39,971 nucleotides of DNA from JAVBMU01 sp031551755 (GCA_031551755.1 JAVBNE010000028.1:1-39971), one strand, 5' to 3'; numbered from the stretch's first letter, positions 1 through 7,793 are shown. Notes: generated from the sequence alone by a model not told the origin. Program-made: numbers and translations.

Positions 1-57
1 CGCGAGCCTCGCGACAAGCGCTTCATGAAGATCATCTCGCCGGCACCGGAGGTGCTG
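1..57 (+). CDS. rplN: 50S ribosomal protein L14, 3' end only; normal stop codon absent
   Basis: The first 57 bases translate in frame 1 to the C-terminal signature of L14 (RDKRFMKIIS then APEVL). L14 binds 23S rRNA and precedes L24 in the spc operon, which fits the neighbours. The family normally stops right after EVL. Here the next codon is TGT (58-60) and the frame stays open through the rplX region into the rplE frame, ending only at 1017. Two Leu positions typical of the family are Pro here. A substitution T60 to A would restore TGA. Low-quality sequence at a contig edge is the simplest explanation. Confidence 0.8.
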
Positions 58-61
58 TGTT

Positions 62-448
62 ATGGCAAAGATGAAGATCAAGAAGGGCGATCTCGTCCAG
101 GTCATCACCGGTCGCGCGAGCGACGGCGACAAGCTCGCCGCGCGTGGCCTCGAGGCCGGCGACAAGGGCAAGCAGGGTCGAGTGCTCCAGGTGTTCACCG
201 ACACCCAGCGCGTCCTCGTCGAGGGCATCAACCGCCGCACCCACCACCTCAAGCCGAACCAGGCCGGAGGCGCGGGCGGCATCGAGCAGCGCGAGGCCCC
301 CATCCACGTCTCGAACGTGGCCCTGGTCGACCCCGAGGACAACAAGCCGACCAAGGTCGGTTACCGCGTCGAGACCGTGGAGCTCGAGAACGGCCGCTCC
401 AAGCAGGTGCGCGTCCGCTTCGCCAAGCGTTCCGGGAAGGACATCTGA
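62..448 (+). CDS. rplX: 50S ribosomal protein L24
   Basis: The 128-residue product starts MAKMKIKKGDLVQVITGR and carries the KOW-type KGKQGRVLQV segment, both characteristic of bacterial L24, an early assembly initiator of the large subunit that binds 23S rRNA. The start is ATG at 62, with a GGAGG at 48-52 inside the rplN tail and a 9-nt spacing. The stop overlaps the rplE start (TGATG). The protein is somewhat longer than many L24s because of an extended C-terminal half, as is usual in actinobacteria. Its position between rplN and rplE is canonical for the spc operon. Confidence 0.97.
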   Translation: MAKMKIKKGDLVQVITGRASDGDKLAARGLEAGDKGKQGRVLQVFTDTQRVLVEGINRRTHHLKPNQAGGAGGIEQREAPIHVSNVALVDPEDNKPTKVGYRVETVELENGRSKQVRVRFAKRSGKDI

Positions 449-1017
449 TGACCGAGACCGCTACCCAGACGCCGACCCCGCGTCTCAAGGCTCAGTACAA
501 CGACACCATCAAGGCGCAGATGACCGAGCAGTTCGGTTATCAGAACGTCATGCTGGTGCCCGGCCTGACCAAGATCGTCGTGAACATGGGCGTCGGGGAT
601 GCCGCGCGCGACTCGAAGCTGATCGACGGCGCGGTCCGCGACCTGACGCTCATCACCGGGCAGAAGCCGCTGGTGCAGAAGGCGCGCAAGTCCATCGCGC
701 AGTTCAAGCTGCGTGAGGGCATGCCGATCGGCGCGCATGTCACACTGCGCGGCGACCGGATGTGGGAGTTCTGCGACCGGCTGCTGTCGACCGCCCTGCC
801 CCGCATCCGTGACTTCCGCGGCCTGTCGGCCAAGCAATTCGACGGCCACGGCAACTACACCTTCGGTCTGACCGAACAGTCGATGTTCCACGAGATCGAC
901 CAGGACAAGATCGATCGCGTGCGTGGGATGGACATCACGATCGTCACGACCGCGCAGACCGACGACGAGGGCCGCTCCCTGCTGCGCCGTCTCGGCTTCC
1001 CGTTCAAGGAGAACTGA
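448..1017 (+). CDS. rplE: 50S ribosomal protein L5
   Basis: The 189-residue product binds 5S rRNA and sits in the central protuberance. Recognisable L5 blocks are NVMLVPGLTKIVVNMGVG, ITGQKPLVQKARKSIA and the C-terminal MDITIVTTA segment. ATG at 448 overlaps the rplX stop by one base, so translation is probably coupled, with a purine-rich GGGAAGG ahead of it. An in-frame extension upstream to base 1 is open because rplN lacks its stop, but the internal ATG is clearly the native L5 start, since the L5-like sequence begins there. Confidence 0.97.
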   Translation: MTETATQTPTPRLKAQYNDTIKAQMTEQFGYQNVMLVPGLTKIVVNMGVGDAARDSKLIDGAVRDLTLITGQKPLVQKARKSIAQFKLREGMPIGAHVTLRGDRMWEFCDRLLSTALPRIRDFRGLSAKQFDGHGNYTFGLTEQSMFHEIDQDKIDRVRGMDITIVTTAQTDDEGRSLLRRLGFPFKEN

Positions 1018-1018
1018 C

Positions 1019-1204
1019 ATGGCGAAGAAGGCCTTGGTCAACAAGGCGGCGGCGAAGCCCAAGTTCGCTGTCCGTGCCTACACCCGGTGCCAGCGCTGCG
1101 GGCGTCCGCACTCCGTTTACCGCAAGTTCGGCCTGTGCCGGATCTGCGTGCGGGAGATGGCCCACCGTGGCGAGCTTCCCGGCGTCACCAAGAGCAGCTG
1201 GTAA
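1019..1204 (+). CDS. rpsZ: 30S ribosomal protein S14, zinc-binding type
   Basis: The 61-residue protein is the short C+ form of S14. It has two CxxC pairs (CQRC and CRIC) spaced to coordinate one zinc ion, and it ends KSSW like other short S14s. It binds 16S rRNA in the small-subunit head. ATG at 1019 lies one base after the rplE stop, so it is translationally coupled. Actinobacteria often also carry a zinc-independent paralog elsewhere under Zur control, but none is visible here. Confidence 0.97.
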   Translation: MAKKALVNKAAAKPKFAVRAYTRCQRCGRPHSVYRKFGLCRICVREMAHRGELPGVTKSSW

Positions 1205-1280
1205 CAACTACGTCGCAGGTCCGCGACGGGCGCCACGTGCGCCCACCACGGATACCCCGGCGAGGAAGGGCTAGAGCCCA

Positions 1281-1679
1281 ATGACGATGACCGACCCGAT
1301 CGCAGACATGTTGACTCGTCTGCGGAACGCGAACTCGGCTTACCACGAGACGGTGTCCATGCCGTTCTCGAAGCTGAAGTCGCACATTGCTGAAATCCTC
1401 CAGGAGCAGGGCTACATCAGCGGCTGGACCGTGGAGGACGCACCGGTGGGCAAGACGCTCACCATCACCTTGAAGTTCGGCCCGAACCGTGAGCGCAGCC
1501 TCGCGGGCGTGCGCCGGGTTTCCAAGCCCGGTTTGCGGGTGTACGCGAAGTCCACCAACCTGCCCAAGGTGCTCGGCGGCCTCGGTGTGGCGATCCTGTC
1601 CACGTCCTCCGGCCTGCTCACCGACCGGCAAGCGGCCAAGAAGGGCGTGGGCGGCGAAGTCCTCGCCTACGTCTGGTAA
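1281..1679 (+). CDS. rpsH: 30S ribosomal protein S8
   Basis: The 132-residue protein begins MTMTDPIADMLTRLRNA and ends GGEVLAYVW, both hallmark S8 ends. S8 binds the central domain of 16S rRNA and in E. coli represses the spc operon by binding its mRNA. The start is ATG 1281 with a GAAGG upstream. The 76-bp gap after rpsZ is the longest so far in the operon, and I see no convincing terminator or promoter in it. Confidence 0.97.
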   Translation: MTMTDPIADMLTRLRNANSAYHETVSMPFSKLKSHIAEILQEQGYISGWTVEDAPVGKTLTITLKFGPNRERSLAGVRRVSKPGLRVYAKSTNLPKVLGGLGVAILSTSSGLLTDRQAAKKGVGGEVLAYVW

Positions 1680-1697
1680 TCGGAAAGGAGATAAGCC

Positions 1698-2234
1698 ATG
1701 TCTCGAATCGGCAAGATCCCCGTTCCGGTTCCCGCCGGAGTGGATATCACCATCGACGGTGCGCTCGTGACCATCAAGGGTCCCAAGGGTGCACTCGAAC
1801 ACAAGATCCCGTCCCCGATCGAGGTCGCGTTGGAGGAGGGCACCCTCGTGGTGCGCCGGCCAAACGACGAGCGCGATTCGCGGGCACTGCACGGCCTGAC
1901 CCGCACGTTGTTGGCGAATAACGTCATCGGGGTGACCGAGGGCTACGAGAAGAAGCTTGAGATCGTCGGCACCGGTTACCGCGTGGTCGCCAAGGGTTCG
2001 GACCTGGAGTTCGCCCTCGGTTTCTCCCACCCGGTGGTCGTGAGCCCGCCCGCTGGCATCACCTTCGCGATCGAGAGCCCCACCAAGTTCTCCGTCTCGG
2101 GTATCAGCAAGCAGCAGGTCGGCGAGGTCGCGGCGAATATCCGCAAGATCCGCAAGCCCGAGCCGTACAAGGGCAAGGGTGTGCGTTACGCCGGCGAGGT
2201 TGTCCGCCGCAAGGTCGGAAAGGCTGGTAAGTAA
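1698..2234 (+). CDS. rplF: 50S ribosomal protein L6
   Basis: The 178-residue protein begins MSRIGKIPVPVPAGVDI and ends with the RKPEPYKGKGVRYAGE block followed by a basic tail, the L6 pattern. L6 binds 23S rRNA near the factor-binding site. The start is well fixed by AAAGGAG seven bases before ATG 1698. The length is normal for the family, and the spacing to rplR is two bases. Confidence 0.97.
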   Translation: MSRIGKIPVPVPAGVDITIDGALVTIKGPKGALEHKIPSPIEVALEEGTLVVRRPNDERDSRALHGLTRTLLANNVIGVTEGYEKKLEIVGTGYRVVAKGSDLEFALGFSHPVVVSPPAGITFAIESPTKFSVSGISKQQVGEVAANIRKIRKPEPYKGKGVRYAGEVVRRKVGKAGK

Positions 2235-2236
2235 CC

Positions 2237-2608
2237 ATGGCTCTCAAGGTTCTCGGCAAGGGCAAGGCTGTCTCGCGTAAGCGGCGGCACCTGCGCCTGC
2301 GCAAGAAGATCTCGGGTACGGCGGCTCGCCCGCGCCTGGTCGTGACGCGGTCGACGCGGCACATGACGGCACAGGTCGTCGACGACACCGTGGGTCACAC
2401 GCTGGTCTCCGCCTCCACGCTTGAGGCTGACCTTCGTGCCTCGGACGCCGACAAGACCGCCAAGGCGCGCAAGGTCGGCGAGCTCGTGGCCGCGCGGGCC
2501 AAGGCCGCCGGCATCGACGCGGTCGTCTTCGACCGCGGGGGCAACAAGTACCACGGCCGGGTGGCCGCCGTCGCTGACGGGGCTCGCGAAGGTGGGCTGA
2601 CACTGTGA
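2237..2608 (+). CDS. rplR: 50S ribosomal protein L18
   Basis: The 123-residue 5S rRNA-binding protein has a basic N-terminus rich in KRRHLRLRKK, the RPRLVVTRS segment and the C-terminal FDRGGNKYHGRVAAVADGAREGG block typical of L18. The length is normal. It sits between rplF and rpsE as in other spc operons. The Shine-Dalgarno sequence is weak and the gene begins two bases after the rplF stop, so re-initiation is likely. Confidence 0.97.
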   Translation: MALKVLGKGKAVSRKRRHLRLRKKISGTAARPRLVVTRSTRHMTAQVVDDTVGHTLVSASTLEADLRASDADKTAKARKVGELVAARAKAAGIDAVVFDRGGNKYHGRVAAVADGAREGGLTL

Positions 2609-2654
2609 CGACCACCATGGCCGTGACATCGGTTCGGAAGCAAAGGATCCTCTG

Positions 2655-3308
2655 ATGGCTGCAGGGCAGCGCAGCAGTACCGGCGCCCCCACGGGTGCCG
2701 CCAACGAGTCCGGTGGCGACCGCGGCGGACGTTCGGACGGTCGGCGTAACGACCGTCGCGACGGCGGACGCCGGGGCGACGCAGCGGAGAAGAATGCCTT
2801 CGTCGAGCGCGTCGTCACCATCAACCGCGTCGCCAAGGTCGTCAAGGGTGGCCGCCGCTTCAGCTTCACCGCGCTGGTCGTGGTGGGCGATGGCGACGGC
2901 ACTGTTGGTGTCGGCTACGGCAAGGCGAAGGAAGTTCCCGCCGCGATCGCTAAGGGCGTGGAGGAAGCCAAGAAGAACTTCTTCAAGGTTCCCCGCATTC
3001 AGGGCACCATCCCGCACCCCATCCAGGGTGAGGCAGCGGCGGGAGTCGTCTTCCTGCGTCCGGCCGCCCCGGGTACCGGTGTGATCGCCGGTGGTCCGGT
3101 GCGTGCCGTGCTGGAATGCGCCGGTATTCACGACGTGCTCAGCAAGTCGCTCGGATCTTCGAATGCCATCAACATCGTGCACGCCACGGTGGCGGCACTG
3201 CGCGGGCTCGAGCAGCCCGAGGCAGTGGCGGCCCGTCGTGGCCTGCCCCTGGAAGAGGTGGCCCCGGCCGCTCTCTTGCGGGCTCGCGCAGCGGGGGTGA
3301 AGGCCTGA
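2655..3308 (+). CDS. rpsE: 30S ribosomal protein S5 with Arg/Gly-rich N-terminal extension
   Basis: The 217-residue protein has an S5 core from about residue 47, with the RVVTINRVAKVVKGGRRF RNA-binding block, GYGKAKEVPAAIAKG and a C-terminal half ending near ARAAGVKA. S5 acts in decoding accuracy and in mRNA entry. Residues 1-46 form a low-complexity extension rich in Gly, Arg, Asp and Ser, longer than in E. coli but common in high-GC Gram-positives. ATG 2655 follows AAAGGA. The gene overlaps rpmD by one base. Confidence 0.97.
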   Translation: MAAGQRSSTGAPTGAANESGGDRGGRSDGRRNDRRDGGRRGDAAEKNAFVERVVTINRVAKVVKGGRRFSFTALVVVGDGDGTVGVGYGKAKEVPAAIAKGVEEAKKNFFKVPRIQGTIPHPIQGEAAAGVVFLRPAAPGTGVIAGGPVRAVLECAGIHDVLSKSLGSSNAINIVHATVAALRGLEQPEAVAARRGLPLEEVAPAALLRARAAGVKA

Positions 3309-3490
3309 TGGCTCGACTCAAGGTCACCCAAGTCAGGTCCGCCATCGGCGGCAAGCAGAACCAGCGCGACACGCTGCGCACTCTGGGCCTCAAGCGGATC
3401 GGCGACACCGCCGTGAAGGAGGACCGCCCGGAGATCCGCGGCATGGTCAGGACAGTCGCGCACCTCGTGACTGTCGAGGAGGTGGAGTGA
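3308..3490 (+). CDS. rpmD: 50S ribosomal protein L30
   Basis: The 60-residue product begins MARLKVTQVRSAIGG and contains RDTLRTLGLKRIGDT, the L30 signature. It is a small peripheral 23S rRNA-binding protein. ATG 3308 shares its first base with the rpsE stop, and its own stop shares a base with the next ATG. The three genes rpsE-rpmD-rplO therefore form a tightly coupled string. Confidence 0.97.
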   Translation: MARLKVTQVRSAIGGKQNQRDTLRTLGLKRIGDTAVKEDRPEIRGMVRTVAHLVTVEEVE

Positions 3491-4197
3491 TGGCTGACAA
3501 GCCCACGACGGACGCCGAAGCGGCGCCCAAGAAGAAGCCTGCGGCCGCCAAGGCCTCTGCGGCGGCGTCGAAGGCCGCCGAGCCCAAGGCGAAGGCGGCT
3601 GCGAAGAAGGCCGAGCCGAAGGCTGCCGCTAAGGCCCCCAAGGCCAAAGCTGAGGCTGCGACCAAGGCGGAGTCCGCGGAGAAGGCCCCCAAGGCCACCG
3701 CAGCGAAGAAGGCTCAGGCCGCAGCCAAGAAGGCAGCGCCGACCGAGGGCGCTGGCGGCACCCTCAAGATGCACCACCTGCGTCCGGCCCCCGGCGCCAA
3801 GAAAGCCAAGACCCGGGTGGGTCGCGGTGAGGCGTCGAAGGGTAAGACCGCGGGTCGCGGTACCAAGGGAACCAAGGCCCGGTACCAGGTGCCGGCACGG
3901 TTCGAGGGTGGGCAGATGCCCCTCCACATGCGGCTGCCCAAGCTGCGTGGCTTCAAGAACCCGTTCCGCACCGAGTACCAGGTCGTGAACCTGGACAAGC
4001 TCGGCGAGCTCTACCCCAAGGGTGGCTCGGTGACGGTCGAGGACCTCGTGGCCAAGGGTGCGGTCCGTAAGGGCCACCTGGTCAAGGTTCTCGGCGACGG
4101 TGACCTCTCGGTGAAGCTCGACGTTCAGGTCGACGCGCTTTCGGGTTCAGCCAAGACCAAGATCCTGGCGGCCGGCGGTACGGTCGCGCAGGACTGA
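3490..4197 (+). CDS. rplO: 50S ribosomal protein L15 with ~90-residue Lys/Ala-rich N-terminal extension
   Basis: The 235-residue protein carries a typical L15 core from about residue 91: LKMHHLRPAPGAKKAK, then RVGRGEASKGKTAGRGTKG, then GFKNPFRTEYQVVNLD. Residues 1-90 are low-complexity AK/APK repeats resembling the tail of histone H1. Family members are usually about 145 residues long, so the extension adds roughly 60%. ATG 3490 (TGATG with rpmD) is preferred over the GTG at 3487. L15 is a late assembly protein of the large subunit. A terminator-like hairpin follows. Confidence 0.96.
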   Translation: MADKPTTDAEAAPKKKPAAAKASAAASKAAEPKAKAAAKKAEPKAAAKAPKAKAEAATKAESAEKAPKATAAKKAQAAAKKAAPTEGAGGTLKMHHLRPAPGAKKAKTRVGRGEASKGKTAGRGTKGTKARYQVPARFEGGQMPLHMRLPKLRGFKNPFRTEYQVVNLDKLGELYPKGGSVTVEDLVAKGAVRKGHLVKVLGDGDLSVKLDVQVDALSGSAKTKILAAGGTVAQD

Positions 4198-4207
4198 TTC
4201 ATCGGAC

Positions 4208-4248
4208 GGGGCCGGTGGCGCGGCAGCGCCGTCGGCCCCCATCCTTTT
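4208..4248 (+). terminator. Rho-independent terminator-like hairpin after rplO
   Basis: Bases 4208-4221 pair with 4226-4239 over 14 positions, two of them G-T wobbles, around a GGCA loop. The short T run TTTT at 4245-4248 follows. This suggests partial or complete termination between rplO and secY. Confidence 0.6.
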
Positions 4249-4279
4249 CGTGGTGAGCGCCAGCCCGGTCGGGGAACGC

Positions 4280-4285
4280 TAGACT
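4280..4285 (+). promoter_or_regulatory. Candidate -10 element for secY-adk-map
   Basis: TAGACT fits the actinobacterial TANNNT -10 and lies between the rplO terminator and secY. No convincing -35 is seen. Initiation here would leave a leader of about 80 bases. Confidence 0.4.
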
Positions 4286-4372
4286 CTCGGACGTCGGGCT
4301 TTGGAGCCCACGCACACTCCGTCGGTCTGGCCGGCGACACAAAGATCCCGCCGCGGCGGGCCAGGAGGATAA

Positions 4373-5668
4373 GTGCTCAGCGCATTCGCCCGGGCTTTCC
4401 GGACGCCCGACCTGCGGCGCAAGCTGCTGTTCACGATCGCGATCATGGCGATCTTCCGGCTGGGGTCGTTCATTCCGACCCCCGGGGTGAACTATCCGAA
4501 CGTGCAGCAGTGCATCGACGAGACCGCCGACAACAACGACCTGCTCGGCATGGTGAACCTGTTCAGCGGCGGAGCCTTGCTCCAGCTTTCGGTCTTTGCT
4601 CTCGGCATCATGCCGTACATCACGTCGAGCATCATCATCCAGCTGCTCCGTGTGGTGATTCCCCGATTCGAGGCCCTGCACAAGGAGGGCCAGTCCGGTA
4701 CGGCGAAGCTGACGCAGTACACGCGCTACCTGACCATCGCCCTCGCGATCCTGCAGTCGACCACCGTCATCACCACCGCGCGCGGTGGCCAACTCTTCAG
4801 CGGCTGCTCGGTACAGGTGATCCCGGACAGCAGCTTCATCACCATGGCGCTCATGGTCATCACCATGACCGCCGGTACCGGCCTGATCATGTGGCTTGGT
4901 GAGCTCATCACTGAACGCGGCGTCGGCAACGGCATGTCACTGCTGATCTTCACCTCGATCGCCGCAAGCTTCCCGACCGGCCTCTGGTCGATCGCCGGTG
5001 GCTCGAACGGTCCGTTCAACTTCACCGTGATGCTGGCGGTCATCGTTGTGGTCATCGGTTTGGTCGTCTTCGTCGAGCAGTCCCAGCGCCGTGTGCCTGT
5101 GCAGTACGCCAAACGCATGGTCGGCCGGAAGATGTACGGCGGGTCGAGTACCTACATCCCGATCAAGATCAACATGGCCGGCGTGATCCCGATCATCTTC
5201 GCCTCTTCGCTGCTGGCGATCCCGGGTCTGATCGCACAGTTCCGCAAGGAATCCTCGTGGGCGGTCTGGGTTGAGCAACACCTCGCGGCCCAAACCGCGC
5301 CGCTGCACGTGGTGCTGTATGCGCTGTTGATCATCTTCTTCTGCTTCTTCTACACGGCGATCACCTTCAATCCGGATGAAGTTGCCGATAACATGAAGAA
5401 GTACGGCGGCTTCATCCCCGGTATCCGGGCTGGTCGGCCGACTGCGGAGTACCTCGGCTACGTGATCTCCCGCATCACCTCCGCAGGGTCGATCTATCTG
5501 GCGCTCGTGGCACTGTTGCCGACGCTGGTATTGATCGCGCTTGGTGTGACCAACAGCCTGCCCTTCGGCGGAAGCTCGATCATGATCGTCGTCGGTGTCG
5601 GCCTCGAGACTGTCAAGCAGATCGACTCGCAGCTTCAGCAACGCCATTACGAAGGGTTCTTGCGGTGA
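4373..5668 (+). CDS. secY: Preprotein translocase subunit SecY
   Basis: The 431-residue polytopic membrane protein is the channel of the SecYEG translocon. It begins MLSAFARAFRTPDLRRK and continues with hydrophobic segments, including the TM2-region ALGIMPYITSSIIIQLL and the cytoplasmic loop QRRVPVQYAKRMVG, all diagnostic. Ten transmembrane segments are expected for the family. GTG 4373 is preceded by AGGAGG four bases away. The stop overlaps the adk start by four bases. It is the first gene of a secY-adk-map unit that seems separated from rplO by a terminator and a promoter. Confidence 0.97.
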   Translation: MLSAFARAFRTPDLRRKLLFTIAIMAIFRLGSFIPTPGVNYPNVQQCIDETADNNDLLGMVNLFSGGALLQLSVFALGIMPYITSSIIIQLLRVVIPRFEALHKEGQSGTAKLTQYTRYLTIALAILQSTTVITTARGGQLFSGCSVQVIPDSSFITMALMVITMTAGTGLIMWLGELITERGVGNGMSLLIFTSIAASFPTGLWSIAGGSNGPFNFTVMLAVIVVVIGLVVFVEQSQRRVPVQYAKRMVGRKMYGGSSTYIPIKINMAGVIPIIFASSLLAIPGLIAQFRKESSWAVWVEQHLAAQTAPLHVVLYALLIIFFCFFYTAITFNPDEVADNMKKYGGFIPGIRAGRPTAEYLGYVISRITSAGSIYLALVALLPTLVLIALGVTNSLPFGGSSIMIVVGVGLETVKQIDSQLQQRHYEGFLR

Positions 5669-6294
5669 CCAATGACGACACCCAATCCCCAACGAACGTC
5701 GACCGTGCCGCCCGCGGCGAACGTATCGTGATCATGGGCCCCCAGGGGGCCGGCAAGGGCACGCAGGCGGCGCGGATCGCCGCCCGCTACCAGATACCGG
5801 CGATCTCCACGGGAGACATTTTCCGTGCCAGTATCAAGGAGGGAACCGAACTCGGACGCACCGCCGAGGCCTACACGGCTCGGGGCGAGTTGGTGCCGGA
5901 TTCGGTGACCAACGAGATGGTCGCTTCGCGGCTCGCCGAACCTGACGCCAAGGCCGGCTTCATCCTCGACGGGTATCCGCGCAATGCGGCCCAGGTCGAC
6001 GAGCTGGACTCGATCCTGGCCGGTCACGGGTGGCGTCTGGACGGGGTGCTCGAACTGGTGGCCGACCGCGACGAACTCCTGTCGCGCCTGCACAATCGCG
6101 CGCTGGTCGAAGGCCGTGCGGACGATACAGCCGAGGTGATCTCGCGGCGGCTGGACATCTATGCCGAGCAGACCGCCCCGTTGACCGCCGCATACGCCGA
6201 GCGCGGCCTCTTGGAGCAGGTCGACGGTATCGGTGAGGTGGATGCCGTGACCGAACGGGTCTTCGCTGCCGTCGAACGGCTGCTCGAGGGCTGA
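5665..6294 (+). CDS. adk: Adenylate kinase, short-lid type
   Basis: The 209-residue enzyme interconverts ATP + AMP and two ADP. The P-loop is IVIMGPQGAGKGTQ after an N-terminal extension of about 19 residues, followed by STGDIFRA, the GFILDGYPRN AMP/ATP-binding block and the GRADDTAEVI lid region. The long zinc-type lid is missing, as usual in actinobacteria. The P-loop has Gln where the family usually has Pro (GPPGAGKGTQ), a small oddity. GTG 5665 overlaps the secY stop as GTGA. Confidence 0.95.
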   Translation: MTNDDTQSPTNVDRAARGERIVIMGPQGAGKGTQAARIAARYQIPAISTGDIFRASIKEGTELGRTAEAYTARGELVPDSVTNEMVASRLAEPDAKAGFILDGYPRNAAQVDELDSILAGHGWRLDGVLELVADRDELLSRLHNRALVEGRADDTAEVISRRLDIYAEQTAPLTAAYAERGLLEQVDGIGEVDAVTERVFAAVERLLEG

Positions 6295-6345
6295 TCGCGG
6301 ACCCGCCCAACGCGCGCGTGGGATCAGTCCGGCAAGGGAGAAGTG

Positions 6346-7179
6346 ATGTTCGGTCGCGAGCGAATCGAATACAAGACGCCTGAGCAGGTGGCGAAGATGC
6401 GCCGGGCGGGACTCGTCGTAGCCGATGCGTTGGCCATGGTCGAGAGCGCGGCGCGGCCCGGGATGACGACCGGCGACCTCGATGCCATAGCTGCGGCCGT
6501 CATCTCGGATGCCGGGGCGACCAGTTCGTTCCTCGGCTACCACGGCTACCCGGCCACGCTGTGCGTGTCGGTGAACGACGAGGTGGTGCACGGCATCCCC
6601 GGCGATCGTGTGCTGGGAGCCGGCGACATCGTCTCCGTGGACTGCGGGGCCATCGTCGAGGGTTGGCACGGTGACTCGGCCGTCTCCTTCGTTTTGGGGG
6701 AGTCCGAGCGCTCGGACCCGGCCGACGTGGCGTTGGTGGAGGTGACTCGCCAGGCCATGTGGGCCGGTATCGCCGCGCTGGCTACGGCGACCAGGGTGGG
6801 CGACATCGGGGCAGCGGTGGAAAGCGCGCTCACCGGCGACGTCGCATACGGGGTCGTCGAGGAGTACACCGGGCACGGAATCGGTTCGGCGATGCACCAG
6901 GCTCCGGAGGTGCTCAACTATCGGGCGCGTGATCGTGGACCGAGGGTGCGTCCGGGAATGTGCCTGGCCATCGAACCAATGGCCACCCGCGGTGAGCGAT
7001 TCACCCAGGTCTGCGAGGACGACTGGACGGTCGTCACCGATGACGGCTCGCGTGCCGCCCACTGGGAACACACGGTGGCGGTGCTGACCGACGGGATCTG
7101 GGTGCTGACGGCGCACGACGGCGGTGCGAGCGAGTTGGCGGCGCGCGGCGTGCGGATCGCGGCGCTGACCGGAGCCTGA
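6346..7179 (+). CDS. map: Type I methionine aminopeptidase
   Basis: The 277-residue cytoplasmic metalloprotease removes N-terminal Met from nascent proteins. The metal ligands of the pita-bread fold are visible: VDCGAIVEGWHGDSAV (two Asp), the His in EYTGHGIGSAMHQAPEVLNY, the Glu in CLAIEPM and the Glu in HWEHTVAV. There is no N-terminal zinc-finger extension. ATG 6346, with AAGGGAGA upstream, is preferred over the adjacent GTG 6343. It lies 51 bases after adk and probably shares its transcript. Linkage to secY-adk is conserved in Gram-positives. Confidence 0.95.
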   Translation: MFGRERIEYKTPEQVAKMRRAGLVVADALAMVESAARPGMTTGDLDAIAAAVISDAGATSSFLGYHGYPATLCVSVNDEVVHGIPGDRVLGAGDIVSVDCGAIVEGWHGDSAVSFVLGESERSDPADVALVEVTRQAMWAGIAALATATRVGDIGAAVESALTGDVAYGVVEEYTGHGIGSAMHQAPEVLNYRARDRGPRVRPGMCLAIEPMATRGERFTQVCEDDWTVVTDDGSRAAHWEHTVAVLTDGIWVLTAHDGGASELAARGVRIAALTGA

Positions 7180-7209
7180 TCCCCGGTTCCCTTCTCATCA
7201 GCCATGGCG

Positions 7210-7215
7210 TAGGAT
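7210..7215 (+). promoter_or_regulatory. Candidate -10 for infA-rpmJ-rpsM-rpsK
   Basis: TAGGAT lies 30 bases after the map stop, in the 198-bp map-infA gap. A leader of about 155 bases would follow. It contains an 8-bp inverted repeat, CCGGTGTC with GACACCGG (about 7240-7276), that could form a hairpin. Confidence 0.4.
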
Positions 7216-7377
7216 GGTCCGTTGGGCGTAGTCCGTCCATCCGGTGTCCGTCTCCCAGCTGTCTGGTGAGACACCGGAGAGCACGCGCAGGCGTCGCTCG
7301 CGGATTCGCCCATCTCCACGTCTCGGGTCTCCGGCCCGCGCGTGGGCAAGTGGTTCAGACGAGAGTGAGTGGAGGAT

Positions 7378-7599
7378 ATGGCAAAAAAGGACGGTGTCAT
7401 CGAGATCGAGGGCAGCGTGGTCGAGGCCCTGCCGAACGCAATGTTCCGCGTCGAGCTGGCCAACGGTCACAAAGTTCTCGCGCACATCTCGGGCAAGATG
7501 CGTCAGCATTACATCAGGATTCTCCCGGAGGACCGTGTGGTGGTGGAGCTGAGCCCGTACGACCTGTCCCGCGGCCGGATTGTCTACCGCTACAAGTAG
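7378..7599 (+). CDS. infA: Translation initiation factor IF-1
   Basis: The 73-residue OB-fold protein binds the 30S A site during initiation. It begins MAKKDGVIEIEGSVVEALPN, contains GKMRQHYIRILPEDRV and ends RGRIVYRYK, matching family length and ends. ATG 7378 follows GTGGAGG closely. An in-frame GTG nine bases upstream is possible but would add residues absent in the family. It heads the infA-rpmJ-rpsM-rpsK group. Confidence 0.97.
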   Translation: MAKKDGVIEIEGSVVEALPNAMFRVELANGHKVLAHISGKMRQHYIRILPEDRVVVELSPYDLSRGRIVYRYK

Positions 7600-7679
7600 T
7601 ACTTGCGTCTCCATACATCCATCCAGCGCGACCGAGACCGCTTCGGCGGTTCAGGTGGCGCGGTGCCTCGAGGAACATG

Positions 7680-7793
7680 ATGAAGGTCAAGCCCAGCGTC
7701 AAGAAGATCTGCGACAAGTGCAAGGTGATTCGCCGGCACGGTCGCGTCATGGTGATCTGCGAGAACCTGCGGCACAAGCAACGCCAGGGCTGA
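7680..7793 (+). CDS. rpmJ: 50S ribosomal protein L36, zinc-binding type
   Basis: The 37-residue product begins MKVKPSVKKICDKCKVIRRH and carries the CxxC...C...H set (Cys 11 and 14, Cys 27, His 32) that binds zinc in the C+ form of L36. Two consecutive ATG codons, at 7677 and 7680, could both initiate; the second matches the family N-terminus. It lies between infA and rpsM, as is normal. The 200-bp gap after it has no recognised gene. Confidence 0.95.
   Translation: MKVKPSVKKICDKCKVIRRHGRVMVICENLRHKQRQG

Noticed and set aside
5647..7116. 489-codon antisense frame over adk and map
   Set aside because: Opposite strand of two clear genes and typical high-GC shadow composition.
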